Source of the DNA: an uncultured Parabacteroides sp. | Lineage (GTDB): Bacteria; Bacteroidota; Bacteroidia; Bacteroidales; Tannerellaceae | DNA length: 64,000 nt | Reading direction: 5' to 3' | Assembly (NCBI GenBank): GCA_949289155.1 | Contig: CASEMX010000007.1 | Location: forward strand, 1-64,000 | Part shown: positions 16,112-25,434 of the stretch, one piece after another | How the letters are laid out: every line of letters begins with the position of its first letter | How positions within the stretch are numbered: position 1 is the stretch's first letter | Notes under the pieces: generated by a model | The model's input: the letters and a program-made list of their open reading frames with translations, nothing else | Told to the model about the DNA's origin: nothing | Databases searched by the model: none | Program-made: the position numbers and the translations under genes

Positions 16112-17785
16112 ATGGAAGTAAATTATCGTCACTTATTCGGCGTGGCTTGCATGGCATGGCTCGTCGGTTGTACCTCTCCTTCGGTCGAGATGGGAGATTT
16201 AAACGTAATTCCTTTACCCCAAGAGGTTTCTCTACACACTGCGGATGAGCCATTCATCATCCGTTCCCAAACAACGATTGCCTATCCCGACGGAAACGAA
16301 AAGTTGGAGCGCACAGCCGGCTTCTTGGCTTCCTCCATTGAAGAGGTAACAGGGATTCGCCCGGAAGTCCGTAGCGGAGCGGGTGGCAAAGGGTGCATCT
16401 CCCTCGCTGTTTCGGAAGAGATAAAGGAGCAAGAGGGCTACCGGCTGCAGATTTCCTCCGACGAGGTCCGTTTGCTGGGCGGAAGCGAAGCAGGGGTGTT
16501 CCACGGCATCCAAACGCTCTTCAAAGCATTGCCGATTGTGAAGGGGAGCGACTGTCTCGCTGCACTTCCTGCCGGAGAGGTGGAAGATTTCCCCCGTTTT
16601 CCCTACCGGGGCTTTATGGTCGATGTAGGCAGGCATTTCTTCCCGGTATCCTATTTAAAGCAGATGATTGACATGATGGCGCTGCACAATATCAATTACT
16701 TCCATTGGCATCTGACGGAAGACCAAGGCTGGCGCATAGAAATCAAGAAGTATCCGAAGCTGACGGAGATTGGTTCGGTGCGCGACTCGACGATTATCGA
16801 CCGTGTGACACGCGAGTACGACGGAATACCGCACAGCGGATTCTATACGCAGGACGAAGCCCGCGAAATCGTGCGCTATGCAGCCGAACGGTTCATTACG
16901 GTCATCCCCGAAATAGATATGCCCGGACACATGATGGCGGCATTGGCCTCTTATCCGGAGTTAGGTTGTACGGGCGGTCCTTATCGGATTCCGTGCCAGT
17001 TCGGTGTTTATCCCGAAGTACTCTGTGCCGGGAACGAGCAGACCCTGCAATTCACTAAAGATGTCATCTCCGAAATCCTCGAAGTATTCCCATCTGAATA
17101 TATTCATATCGGAGGCGACGAATGCCCGAAGGTCCGCTGGAAAGCCTGCCCGAAATGCCAGGCTAAGATTCGGGAGTTAGGCCTGAAAGATACGAAGGAA
17201 CATACGAAAGAGAACCAGCTGCAGACCTACTTCATGGGGGAAATGGAGAAATTCATCAACGAACATGGGCGAAAGGTTCTGGGATGGAATGAAATCCTCG
17301 AAGGCGGACTGACGGACAACCTGACGGTCATGTCGTGGACCGGCACGGAAGGGGGCATCGAAGCAGCACGCCAGCACCATCCGGTGATTATGACGCCGAT
17401 ACAATTCCTCTATTTCAGCAATCCGCACTGGAACAAGCTGGCAAGTATCAATCGGGTGAAGCGCGTGTATCTGTTCGAGCCGGTCCCCGATGAGCTGACG
17501 CCCGAAGAGCAATCCTATATCATCGGGACGCAAGCCTGCATGTGGACCGAATGGACGGCGGACAGCCTGAAGATGGAGGAGCAAATCCTGCCGCGTATGG
17601 CAGCGCTCTCGGAAATCCAATGGACATTGCCGGAGAAGAAGGACTTCGAACAGTTCAAGAAACGGCTCCCTGCCCTGTTGGATAAGTATGCCGAACGCGG
17701 ATATGACTATAAAAAGGATATACTCGATGCGAATATTCCGGAAATGCCTGCCGATTCGCTCCGAAAGAAATCGTTGGCTCTCTAA
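16112..17785 (+). CDS. Beta-N-acetylhexosaminidase, GH20, lipoprotein
   Basis: A 557-residue family 20 glycoside hydrolase. The N-terminus has a lipoprotein signal with lipobox LVGC, Cys20. Residues about 25-150 form the small alpha/beta domain usual in GH20, followed by the TIM barrel starting near FPYRGFMVDVGRHF. HWHLTEDQGWRIEIKKYP and HIGGDECP carry the conserved residues; Asp336-Glu337 are the substrate-assisting aspartate and the acid/base glutamate. It releases terminal GlcNAc or GalNAc from glycans such as mucin, N-glycans or chitobiose. It is cotranscribed with an outer-membrane barrel gene 14 bases downstream. Confidence 0.93.
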   Translation: MEVNYRHLFGVACMAWLVGCTSPSVEMGDLNVIPLPQEVSLHTADEPFIIRSQTTIAYPDGNEKLERTAGFLASSIEEVTGIRPEVRSGAGGKGCISLAVSEEIKEQEGYRLQISSDEVRLLGGSEAGVFHGIQTLFKALPIVKGSDCLAALPAGEVEDFPRFPYRGFMVDVGRHFFPVSYLKQMIDMMALHNINYFHWHLTEDQGWRIEIKKYPKLTEIGSVRDSTIIDRVTREYDGIPHSGFYTQDEAREIVRYAAERFITVIPEIDMPGHMMAALASYPELGCTGGPYRIPCQFGVYPEVLCAGNEQTLQFTKDVISEILEVFPSEYIHIGGDECPKVRWKACPKCQAKIRELGLKDTKEHTKENQLQTYFMGEMEKFINEHGRKVLGWNEILEGGLTDNLTVMSWTGTEGGIEAARQHHPVIMTPIQFLYFSNPHWNKLASINRVKRVYLFEPVPDELTPEEQSYIIGTQACMWTEWTADSLKMEEQILPRMAALSEIQWTLPEKKDFEQFKKRLPALLDKYAERGYDYKKDILDANIPEMPADSLRKKSLAL

Positions 17786-17799
17786 AATTATACGCTAAG

Positions 17800-19056
17800 A
17801 TGATAAAGCAATACCTTATATATATATGTATATTGTTTGCGCTTGCGCTCCCTGCCGGAATGCAAGCGCAAACAGCACCGACCGATTCGGTCGTCCCGGC
17901 CGATAGTGTGGCGAAGCCGACGCTCATGTTGGACGGGAAGCCGATGACCGAACGGCAAATGAAACGCTATTACAAGCAACTGCGCAAGGATTCCATCCGG
18001 GCGACCAAAGATGTGTGGTGGTCCGTACTGGGCGGTCCCTCTTATACTCCGGAGGCGTCGTTCGGCGTAGGCGGCGCAGTCTTGGCAAGCTTTCGTTTCC
18101 ATAAAAACGATACGATTACGAAACGCTCGTTCATCCCTGCCGGCGTGAATGCCTCGTTAAACGGAACCATTGTCGTAGCCGGAGCCGGGACGCTTTTCTT
18201 CAATGAGAACAAATTCCGTATCTATGTGAACTACGGATTCCGCAACGAGCCGTCGCATTACTACGGGAAAGGATATGAATCCATCGACCATGTCGAACGC
18301 GGCGACTCCACGACCAAATACCACCGCACCTATTTCCAATTCTACCCGCGTTTCGTCTGGGAAATCAAACCGCATATCTTTGCCGGGACGCTTTTGGACC
18401 TCAACTTCTCGAAGGCGACGGATATTAATCCGGTAATGGCTGCTGACCCCTATTTCCAGAAGTTCAAATCCAAATACCTGAACGTGGGTGTCGGAGGATT
18501 AATCCAATACGACACACGCGATGATGTCGCTACGCCGACACGCGGTATGCTGCTCAGCGCAATGGCAAAAGTCTATGGGAAATATTTAGGAGGAGCCTAT
18601 AACTATGAAATGTTCGAATTGGAATACCGCCAGTTCAAGAATATCTTCCGTCCGCGCAGTACGTTGGCTTGGGTGGCAAGAACGCAGATGAGCGTAGGCG
18701 ATGTGCCCTATTCCGAATTGCCTTCGTTCGGCTCGCCGTTCGACCTGCGAGGCTATTACATCGGGCAGTATCGGGACAAATCGATGGCGTACGCGATTCT
18801 GGAATACCGCCACATGTTCGGCTCTCCGGCGGCTTACCGGAGCGGGAACTTCTGGGCGAAGTGCGGATTCGTGGCTTGGGTCGGCACGGGGACCATCGGG
18901 AATGCGCCGATTGTCGATTGGAGCAAATGGAAGCTGAACTACGGTGTCGGACTCCGCTTTCAAATCCAGCCGGGAAAGAACTTCCGCCTCGACTTCGGGA
19001 AAGACCCGGACAACAAAGGCATCTCTTTTTATATGAATATGACAGAAGCATTCTGA
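17800..19056 (+). CDS. Short Omp85-type (BamA/TamA family) outer-membrane beta-barrel protein
   Basis: A 418-residue protein with a signal peptide (cleavage about residue 24, MQAQ). After a short linker rich in PADS and a basic segment, the sequence becomes alternating aromatic/polar strands typical of a barrel and ends with aromatic Phe418. GGLIQYDTRDDVATPTRGML and DLRGYYIGQYRDKSMAYAIL are the Omp85 strand and loop-6 (R-G-Y) signatures. No POTRA domain precedes the barrel, unlike true BamA or TamA, so it is unlikely to be a general insertase. It follows the GH20 gene closely and is followed by array 5. The function is unknown. Confidence 0.75.
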   Translation: MIKQYLIYICILFALALPAGMQAQTAPTDSVVPADSVAKPTLMLDGKPMTERQMKRYYKQLRKDSIRATKDVWWSVLGGPSYTPEASFGVGGAVLASFRFHKNDTITKRSFIPAGVNASLNGTIVVAGAGTLFFNENKFRIYVNYGFRNEPSHYYGKGYESIDHVERGDSTTKYHRTYFQFYPRFVWEIKPHIFAGTLLDLNFSKATDINPVMAADPYFQKFKSKYLNVGVGGLIQYDTRDDVATPTRGMLLSAMAKVYGKYLGGAYNYEMFELEYRQFKNIFRPRSTLAWVARTQMSVGDVPYSELPSFGSPFDLRGYYIGQYRDKSMAYAILEYRHMFGSPAAYRSGNFWAKCGFVAWVGTGTIGNAPIVDWSKWKLNYGVGLRFQIQPGKNFRLDFGKDPDNKGISFYMNMTEAF

Positions 19057-19068
19057 TTTAAGTAACTT

Positions 19069-19530
19069 TTTCCAAACCCTTGGAAAAGCTCCCGTTGGGG
19101 CGCGGGAGGATTTCCAAACCCTTGGAAAGGCTCTCGTTGGTGAGCGAGAAGGTTTCCAAACCCTTGGAAAGGCTCTCGTTGGCGAGCGAGAGGGTTTCCA
19201 AACCCTCGGAAGAGCTCTCGTTGGCGAGCGAGAGGATTTCCAAACCCTTGGAAAGGCTCTCGTTGGTGAGCGAGAGGATTTCCAAACCCTTGGAAAAGCT
19301 CTCGTTGGTGAGCGGGAGGATTTCCAAACCCTTGGAAAGGCTCTCGTTGGCGAGCGAGAGGGTTTCCAAACCCTTGGAAAGGCTCTCGTTGGCGAGCGAG
19401 AGGGTTTCCAAACCCTTGGAAAAGCTCTCGTTGGTGAGCGGGAGGATTTCCAAACCCTTGGAAAGGCTCCCGTTGGTGCGCGGGAAGGTTTCCAAACCCT
19501 TGGAAAGGCTCCCGTTGGCAAGCGAGAGGA
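19069..19530. repeat. Palindromic tandem array, 11 units of exactly 42 bp (array 5)
   Basis: Unit starts fall every 42 bp from 19069 to 19489 without exception. Each unit has two potential hairpins: TTTCCAA-accc-TTGGAAA, and CTCTCG with CGAGAG around an 8-base loop. In units 1 and 10 the left arm is CTCCCG and the right arm has CGGGAG or CGGGAA, so the change is matched on both sides; units 6 and 9 pair CTCTCG with CGGGAG through a wobble. The array fills the convergent gap between the Omp85 barrel gene and the patatin gene. Frames open through it on both strands encode only 14-residue repeats. Confidence 0.95.
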
Positions 19531-19582
19531 AGCTCTTTGCCATGCGACAAGGTGCTTCCGCCCATTTATGCCTTCCTCAGGA

Positions 19583-21895
19583 TTAATCCAGCATCTTCGG
19601 ATTGAACAAAAGGTAACCGATATTTACCCCGACATTGAAATTATTCTTCGGATAGCTATATCCGTTCGCATACACACTGATGCTTGCGAAAGGCAGGTGG
19701 AGCACAATGGCAGCTTCGCCCATGTATTCGAACGAACGGAGGAATTTCCCGTAATAGGGCACTTCGACTTGCGCCCCGTCATAGATTTGAGATTGTTTCT
19801 TTATCTCGTACAATGGGGCAAAGCCATATAGGTCGAAACGGAAATGGAGCAGACGCCCGAACTTGACGATAGGCGATATGCCCAACGCCGCATACTGATT
19901 CGCCCGAAAAGCTTCATTAAAGACGATATTGCTATGAGGCGTCGGCGTAAATCCCGGAGCCTGCAGGACGGACGCCGTATAATTAGTCATCAGATTTTTG
20001 CTGGAGAGGACGATTTCGCCCATATAGCCCAAATTAAAGTAGGGATTCAGCTCATGGTACTGCTCCCAATGCCCTTTCATCTGCAACCAACTGTGGGTAT
20101 TCCTATCCACCGACAATTCGGGATGGTCGATGGAGATATATTTCTCGGTTCCCGTGACATACTGCGCATTCAGCACCCGCTTCGTTCCCGTAGTCGGATA
20201 GATTTTCGTATTCAGCGAATTTTCCTCGATATTCAATGAGCCGGCAAAGAGGTTGTAGCGGCTATGCTCGAAGTTCGCATTGGGAAAAGAGATATTCGAG
20301 TTCAAGAAATAGAAGTCGTTCAGATGCCCATAGGCCAGCCCGATTTCCGCCTTCGCCCGATTCAGGAAGGGGAAACCCAACTTCACCTTCGTATATAATT
20401 CCTTTTGTTTGATGAATGCCGGGACCACATCCTCGTAGAACAGCGACTGGCTCTCCGAATAGCGCTTATACGAATAGACGCCCTGCACATTGATATAGGT
20501 CGGTATGCGGGTCTGCAAATACATCCTGCCGTTCAGCATCACGCCGCTGAAAGAGTTCCCGACTTGGAATCCGGCATCGGTGTCGATGGCATAACGCCCC
20601 AAATAACGATAGCCCAACCCTAAATAGAGCTGGTTGGCTTGGTGTGAAGAGACATTTCCTCCAAGTCCGATATTGATTTCGTCGGTTATCTTGACATCCA
20701 GGTATAAATCGAACGTTTTATTCAATCGGTTATAAATGGCATGGGGGATTATCTCCTTTATCTTCGAATAGGTCAGGATTTTGAAATAGACCCGCTTGAA
20801 CTCTTCCATCGAGAACTCGTCATTGATGTCGCGGTGCAATTGCGACTCGATATACCTCTTCTGGGATTCCGATACGCCGGTGACATAGATATTCTTGAAG
20901 ACGAGCGGAGGCAGGGAGGCTTTATAGGCCTTGCGACGCCGGTTGACCTCTTCCAACGGGACTTCACGAGGAACCCGTTGCTTGATGGAATCAATCATCG
21001 AGAGCGTACGCCGATACCCGATTTCCATAATCTCTTTCGCTTTGGGAAAATCCAGCAACGACACGTCCGAGAAGACAAACTGCGCAATCATCCCCTCTTC
21101 TTCGGGAATATCATAATCGGTCTTCTGCATAATCATCGACTCCAACTGGTTGTACGGGTTTTCCGAAGGCTTCTTATCGGTTCCCGAAACGACAGAGCCG
21201 AAGATGAAGTCCGGATGAAACGCCTCCTTCATCGGTTTGACCGGGAAATTGTCGTAAATTCCTCCATCAAACAACGGCACATTGTCTTTCCATATCGGCT
21301 TGAAAAAGAAAGGGAACGTCATCGAGGCACGAACGGCTTCACCCAAATCCCCGCTCTTGAAAACAATCGGTTTCTTGTTATAGATGTCCGACCCGACGCA
21401 GCGGAAGGGCACGAACAGATTGTCGAAATTCCACGCCGCCTGTGCCGTTGCCTGTGCATAGAGCGCCATAAACGCTTGGTTCATCTGGATAGGATTAATC
21501 AGGCTCTGGGGCAGGAAGTTGGTCTTCACCTGCAACGAATCGGAGAAGTCGATAGAGAAATGGGCCATCTCCGGCGTCGGGTCCGGCTTCCGGAAATAAT
21601 ACATATAATCCTCCTCGACCGTGCCCGTCTGCCAATAGCCAAACTCTTTCGACAAGAGCAGCTCCAGCATCTCGTCCGGCGTATAGCCCATCGCATAGAG
21701 GCTCCCGATAATCGCCCCGATGGAGGTTCCGGTAACATAATCGATAGGAATATTGTTTTCTTCCAACGCCTTGATGACCCCGATGTGCGCCGCACCCTTC
21801 GCGCCGCCACCGCTCAACACCAAACCGACCTGCTGCGCACTGCCCGTACACAAGCACAGGAAAAGAATACCCACAATAAGAGAAATCCGCTTCAT
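19583..21895 (-). CDS. Patatin-like phospholipase with POTRA and outer-membrane barrel (type Vd / PlpD-like)
   Basis: A 770-residue secreted protein. Signal peptide to about residue 20 (GSA-QQ). Residues 23-310 are a patatin domain: oxyanion loop GGGAKG at 29-34, nucleophile Ser58 in GTSIG, and catalytic Asp210 in FDGG, so the Ser-Asp dyad is intact. A single POTRA-like segment follows (VFKNIYVTGVSESQKRYIES, about residues 335-410), then a beta-barrel to the end. The layout resembles type Vd autotransporters, in which a lipase is displayed or released through its own barrel. It is a lone gene flanked by repeat arrays at both ends. Confidence 0.88.
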   Translation of the reverse strand: MKRISLIVGILFLCLCTGSAQQVGLVLSGGGAKGAAHIGVIKALEENNIPIDYVTGTSIGAIIGSLYAMGYTPDEMLELLLSKEFGYWQTGTVEEDYMYYFRKPDPTPEMAHFSIDFSDSLQVKTNFLPQSLINPIQMNQAFMALYAQATAQAAWNFDNLFVPFRCVGSDIYNKKPIVFKSGDLGEAVRASMTFPFFFKPIWKDNVPLFDGGIYDNFPVKPMKEAFHPDFIFGSVVSGTDKKPSENPYNQLESMIMQKTDYDIPEEEGMIAQFVFSDVSLLDFPKAKEIMEIGYRRTLSMIDSIKQRVPREVPLEEVNRRRKAYKASLPPLVFKNIYVTGVSESQKRYIESQLHRDINDEFSMEEFKRVYFKILTYSKIKEIIPHAIYNRLNKTFDLYLDVKITDEINIGLGGNVSSHQANQLYLGLGYRYLGRYAIDTDAGFQVGNSFSGVMLNGRMYLQTRIPTYINVQGVYSYKRYSESQSLFYEDVVPAFIKQKELYTKVKLGFPFLNRAKAEIGLAYGHLNDFYFLNSNISFPNANFEHSRYNLFAGSLNIEENSLNTKIYPTTGTKRVLNAQYVTGTEKYISIDHPELSVDRNTHSWLQMKGHWEQYHELNPYFNLGYMGEIVLSSKNLMTNYTASVLQAPGFTPTPHSNIVFNEAFRANQYAALGISPIVKFGRLLHFRFDLYGFAPLYEIKKQSQIYDGAQVEVPYYGKFLRSFEYMGEAAIVLHLPFASISVYANGYSYPKNNFNVGVNIGYLLFNPKMLD

Positions 21896-22049
21896 GACCG
21901 CCCTCCGATTACTTTTTTACTTCTGAAAACGCTCGTAAAGATAGGATATATTTTGGGATTTCGGATGCTTCTCCCTGCAGGATAGCTTGGTTTTTCCTTT
22001 TTTATTCCATTTTCAAACTACCCGAAGGTCCGTTTTTCTAAAAACAGTC

Positions 22050-22357
22050 CTACTGTACACTGCAGTAGCCCGGTCTTTTCAAAAACATGCCTACTGCAGA
22101 CTACAGTAGCCCGGTTTTTCCGCCGACACGCCTACCGTACACTACGGCAGCCCGGTTTTTGCCCAAAACAAAGCTACTGTACACTGCAGAAGCACTGTCT
22201 TTCCGAAAACCCTCCTACCGTACACTACAGTAACCCGATTTTCGACCAAAACAAAGCTACCGTACACTGCAGAAGCACTGTTTTTCCAAAAACCCTCCTA
22301 CCGTAGTCTGCAGTAGGACAATTTTTCCGGCGACAGTGCTACTGCAGTGTACAGTAG
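22050..22357. repeat. Palindromic tandem array, 8 units of 41-42 bp (array 6)
   Basis: Cores begin at 22050, 22091, 22132, 22174, 22215, 22257, 22298 and 22339 (steps 41, 41, 42, 41, 42, 41, 41). The typical core is CTACTGTACACTGCAGTAG, with arms CTACTG/CAGTAG, followed by CCCGGTTTTT and an A-rich tail. The last core, CTACTGCAGTGTACAGTAG, is the exact reverse complement of the first. Inner units have drifted (CTACCG...CGGCAG, CAGAAG). It lies between the end of the permease gene and the start of the patatin gene. Confidence 0.9.
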
Positions 22358-22504
22358 AGATGAAAAATAAAAAAACTGGACCTCCGAACCTATCAGACAT
22401 AAAAATGGGCAGAAATGTTTCACAACATCCCTACCCCAAAAGCTTAAATCTAACATTATGTAATAAATTCCCAAATGGGCTTGAATATATTCGTTCTTCC
22501 CAGA

Positions 22505-23671
22505 TTATTTCCCCTCTTTCAGGAAAGAAGGAATCAGGGAAACCAAATAAATGGTCCCGACCAGCAAAATGATAACTGCGCCGACCTGAGTCTGCATCCA
22601 GTCAGAGGCGATACCCATCAACAAAGGGAAGATAGTCCCACCGAACAATCCCATAATCATCAGTCCCGACACCTCGTTCTTGCGCTCCGGCAAATGAAGC
22701 ATCGCCCGGGACAAAAGCATCGAGAAAGGATTGGAATTACCCAAACCGATAAGGGCGATACAAACATAATGCGCCATAAGCGAATCGACAAAAAACAGAC
22801 CGACTACACCTGCAAGTATCATCAGAATGCTTCCCGTAAAGACATGTTTGGTCGGAAGATAAGCCAACAGGAATGCGCCACTGAAACAACCGATGGTACG
22901 GAAGAGGAAATAGATGCTCGTAGCCAATCCCGCGCCTTCCAAGGACATATCCAAGCGTTCCATCAACAATTTCGGTGCAGTTAGATTGGTTCCTACATCG
23001 ATTCCTACATGGCACACAATACCAAAGAAGGAAAGCAACACTATCTTATCTGCCAACAACGCAAAACATTCGCCGAACGTAGAGGTCTTTTCCTGACCGC
23101 TTGACTTCTCGTCTATCTTCGTCATGCCTAAGCACAAAAGGGCAATGACAGCAATCACCAAGAAAATCAAGAACAGCAATTTCCAATTCCCGAATGTAAC
23201 AGCCGCCCATCCTGCCAAAATCGGAGCCAAGAACGAAGCAATGGCTTTAACAAACTGCCCCAAAGTCAACGAACTTGCCAGACGTCCGCCGCTCACGATA
23301 TTGGAAAGCAACGGATTCAAGGAGACTTGCATCAATGTATTCCCGATTCCCAAGAAAGAAAAAGAGAGCATCATCATCGGGAAAGAGTAATTGATTAACG
23401 GCAGAAGCAGAGCGATGAAAGTAACCGCCAAACTAAGCAATACGGTTTTCCTTTGCCCTATTCTGTTCATCATCATTCCGGTGGGAACCGAAAAAACGAG
23501 GAACCAAAAGAAGACCATCGAAGGCAAAAGGTTCGCCAATGTATCCGACAATTTGAAATCAGCTTTTACATAATTGGTGGCAATGCCGACCAAATCCACA
23601 AATCCCATGGCGAAGAAGGAGAACATCACCGGGATTAACATCCATATCGTATTTTTTTGCTGTGTGCTCAT
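22505..23671 (-). CDS. Sugar permease of the MFS, FHS (FucP-like) family
   Basis: A 388-residue major facilitator with about 12 hydrophobic segments. The start MSTQQKNTIWMLIPVMFSFF and segments GMMMNRIGQRKTVLLSL (the loop 2-3 motif) and the long central loop after CLGMTKIDEKSSGQ match the fucose:H+ symporter family. These import monosaccharides with protons. The gene starts seven bases after a PfkB-family kinase gene, so the two form a uptake-and-phosphorylation pair; with a fructokinase as partner, fructose is the most likely substrate. The N-terminus is in the cytoplasm and no signal peptide is expected. Confidence 0.85.
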   Translation of the reverse strand: MSTQQKNTIWMLIPVMFSFFAMGFVDLVGIATNYVKADFKLSDTLANLLPSMVFFWFLVFSVPTGMMMNRIGQRKTVLLSLAVTFIALLLPLINYSFPMMMLSFSFLGIGNTLMQVSLNPLLSNIVSGGRLASSLTLGQFVKAIASFLAPILAGWAAVTFGNWKLLFLIFLVIAVIALLCLGMTKIDEKSSGQEKTSTFGECFALLADKIVLLSFFGIVCHVGIDVGTNLTAPKLLMERLDMSLEGAGLATSIYFLFRTIGCFSGAFLLAYLPTKHVFTGSILMILAGVVGLFFVDSLMAHYVCIALIGLGNSNPFSMLLSRAMLHLPERKNEVSGLMIMGLFGGTIFPLLMGIASDWMQTQVGAVIILLVGTIYLVSLIPSFLKEGK

Positions 23672-23678
23672 AACTTTA

Positions 23679-24548
23679 TCATTTTTCTGGATAAGCAGGC
23701 CATGCGCCCTCTTGAGTACAAACGAATGCAGCGGTATCTACCGCGATTTGATGGGCTTCTTTCAACGATTTTCCAGCCAAAATAGCGGCAACGAAGGAAC
23801 CGGAAAACGAATCGCCCGCTCCTACGGTATCAGCCACTTTCACTTCCGGTGTCGGGATAGTCGAAACTTCATCCGGTGCATAAATCGAACTGAACTTGCT
23901 TCCGGCAGTCAGGATGACATATTTCAGATGGTATGTTTCCAATAGCTGGCGGCAACAAGCCTCGTCTGTTCCTTCCAAGCCGAACATCGGACGGAGCAAT
24001 TCCAACTCTTCATCGTTAATCTTTAAGATATTCGCCTCTTTCTCCAATAACGATTGGATAAGCTCTTTCGAATAGTAATGCTGACGGATATTGATGTCGA
24101 AGAAACGTAGCGCCTCTTTAGGAGCCTGCTCCAATAGCGCAGAAAGCGTCTTCCGTGATTCCTCCGAACGTTGCGCCAACGTACCAAAACAGATTGCGTC
24201 AGCCCGTTTCACAATAGAAATAGCTTCTTGTGTCAAAGGAATATGATCCCACGCCACACCTTCTATGATGTTATAGGTCGGAATCCCCTCTTTCAGTTCG
24301 ACCATCACACAGCCTGTGGGGTATTCTACAGTCGAAATACAATGTGCAATGTGATTCTTGTCCAGTTCTTGAAGTATTTCCGCGCCATAAACGTCATTGC
24401 CTACCGCACTAATGGCATATCCTTCCGCTCCGGATTGGGTGGCATGATAAACAAAATTGATAGGAGCCCCTCCGGCTCTTTTCCCATTCGGGAGCACATC
24501 CCATAATAATTCGCCGATACCTACGACGACAGCTCTTTTATTTTCCAT
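23679..24548 (-). CDS. PfkB-family sugar kinase, probable fructokinase
   Basis: A 289-residue ribokinase-family enzyme. The first PfkB region is present as GGAPINFVYHATQSGAEGYAIS, and the C-terminal signature DTVGAGDSFSGSF contains the catalytic aspartate and the anion hole. The N-terminus VVGIGELLWDVLPNGKRAGG is characteristic of bacterial fructokinases in this family. It phosphorylates a hexose with ATP in the cytoplasm. It leads a two-gene operon with the FHS permease seven bases downstream. A -7 box lies about 40 bases upstream. Confidence 0.85.
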   Translation of the reverse strand: MENKRAVVVGIGELLWDVLPNGKRAGGAPINFVYHATQSGAEGYAISAVGNDVYGAEILQELDKNHIAHCISTVEYPTGCVMVELKEGIPTYNIIEGVAWDHIPLTQEAISIVKRADAICFGTLAQRSEESRKTLSALLEQAPKEALRFFDINIRQHYYSKELIQSLLEKEANILKINDEELELLRPMFGLEGTDEACCRQLLETYHLKYVILTAGSKFSSIYAPDEVSTIPTPEVKVADTVGAGDSFSGSFVAAILAGKSLKEAHQIAVDTAAFVCTQEGAWPAYPEK

Positions 24549-24586
24549 GATTCTTTCAGGTTTTAAATGGATTAATGAATTTCCAG

Positions 24587-24594
24587 CAAAAATA
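24587..24594 (-). promoter_or_regulatory. -7 promoter box for the sugar kinase-permease operon
   Basis: TATTTTTG on the minus strand, about 39 bases before the kinase ATG. No clear -33 TTTG. Confidence 0.4.
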
Positions 24595-24715
24595 GTAAAA
24601 AAAGAGAGAAAAAAGTATCATTCCGCTCATTTCTCCTTTTTGTTCGTTCAAGTTGGTTTTGCTATCTCTGAAGGAAGACCAAATCATCTTCTTGCAAAAG
24701 CGTTGGCTTCGCTCG

Positions 24716-24892
24716 TCAACGAAGAGATTGAATCGCTTCCTTTAATTCTTCCCGCTGCACAGGAGAAGTTCCATATTGGACATGGTTGATTATCCCTTTT
24801 TTGTCTATGACAATTGTGAGCGGATAACCATTCGAACCGATGAGTGCGGTAAACTGCCTATCATTAATCAAAGAAAAGTAATGTTCGTGTTT
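24716..24892 (-). pseudogene. C-terminal remnant of a TlpA/thioredoxin-fold protein
   Basis: Between the rplI terminator and the kinase operon a 58-codon minus-strand segment reads FTALIGSNGYPLTIVIDKKG and ends IINHVQYGTSPVQREELKEA-IQSLR before TGA. The pattern G-Y-P-L-T-x-V-I-D-K-K-G-x-I is the cis-proline strand and following hairpin of TlpA/AhpC-TSA thioredoxin-like proteins, which normally lies near the C-terminus. A TGA at 24895-24893 closes the frame upstream, and no CxxC half or start codon is found, so this appears to be the tail of a decayed gene. The rest of the 24549-24969 gap holds only the kinase promoter and the rplI terminator. Confidence 0.6.
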
Positions 24893-24916
24893 TCATATTA
24901 TAATCGTATTAATAAA

Positions 24917-24951
24917 AAAGAGGATAATGAAAAACTCATTACCCTCTCTTT
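24917..24951 (-). terminator. Terminator of the rpsF-rpsR-rplI operon
   Basis: AAAGAGGaTAATGA and TCATTAcCCTCTcTTT form a stem, followed on the minus strand by a T run (TTTTTTATT). It begins about 20 bases after the rplI stop. Confidence 0.75.
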
Positions 24952-24969
24952 TCTTATATTCTGTATTAA

Positions 24970-25413
24970 TTATTCAGAAACGACAGTGAAAGGAATTTCA
25001 ACCGATACTTCCTTGTGCAATTTAACGGTTGCTTTGTAATCGCCAACCTCTTTCACGGCATCCTTAATATAGATAATCTTACGATCAACGGTATAACCTA
25101 ACTTAGCTAATTCTTCAGCGACTTGAATATTGCTAACCGAACCGAAGATTGTACCTGTCGAGCTGGTCTTAGCACCGATAGTCAATTTAACATCAGCCAA
25201 TTTAGCAGCCAATTCCTGAGCATCAGCTTTAATCTTAGCCAATTTATGAGCACGTTGCTTCAAATTTTCAGCCAATACTTTCTTAGCAGATTCTGATGCG
25301 ATAACTGCTTTACCCGTGGGGATTAGAAAGTTACGTCCGTAACCCGATTTAACGGTTACGATATCGTCTTTGTAGCCCAAATTAGCTACGTCTTCTTTCA
25401 AAATAACTTGCAT
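24970..25413 (-). CDS. rplI: 50S ribosomal protein bL9
   Basis: A 147-residue protein of standard length. The N-terminus [20 protein letters not shown] followed by [12 protein letters not shown] is the bL9 signature; a long lysine/alanine-rich connecting helix follows and the C-terminal domain begins near [19 protein letters not shown]. bL9 reaches out from the large subunit near the L1 stalk. It is last in rpsF-rpsR-rplI, the usual Bacteroidetes arrangement, 21 bases after rpsR, with a terminator beyond. Confidence 0.98.
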   Translation of the reverse strand: MQVILKEDVANLGYKDDIVTVKSGYGRNFLIPTGKAVIASESAKKVLAENLKQRAHKLAKIKADAQELAAKLADVKLTIGAKTSSTGTIFGSVSNIQVAEELAKLGYTVDRKIIYIKDAVKEVGDYKATVKLHKEVSVEIPFTVVSE

Positions 25414-25434
25414 ATTCTGTCTCCTCTTCTTTTA

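Noticed and set aside
18586-19586. Frames of 161-311 codons through the 19.1-kb array
   Set aside because: At least four overlapping frames on the two strands are open at once, all from the same 42-bp unit; some run into the barrel gene antisense. A repeat effect, not proteins.
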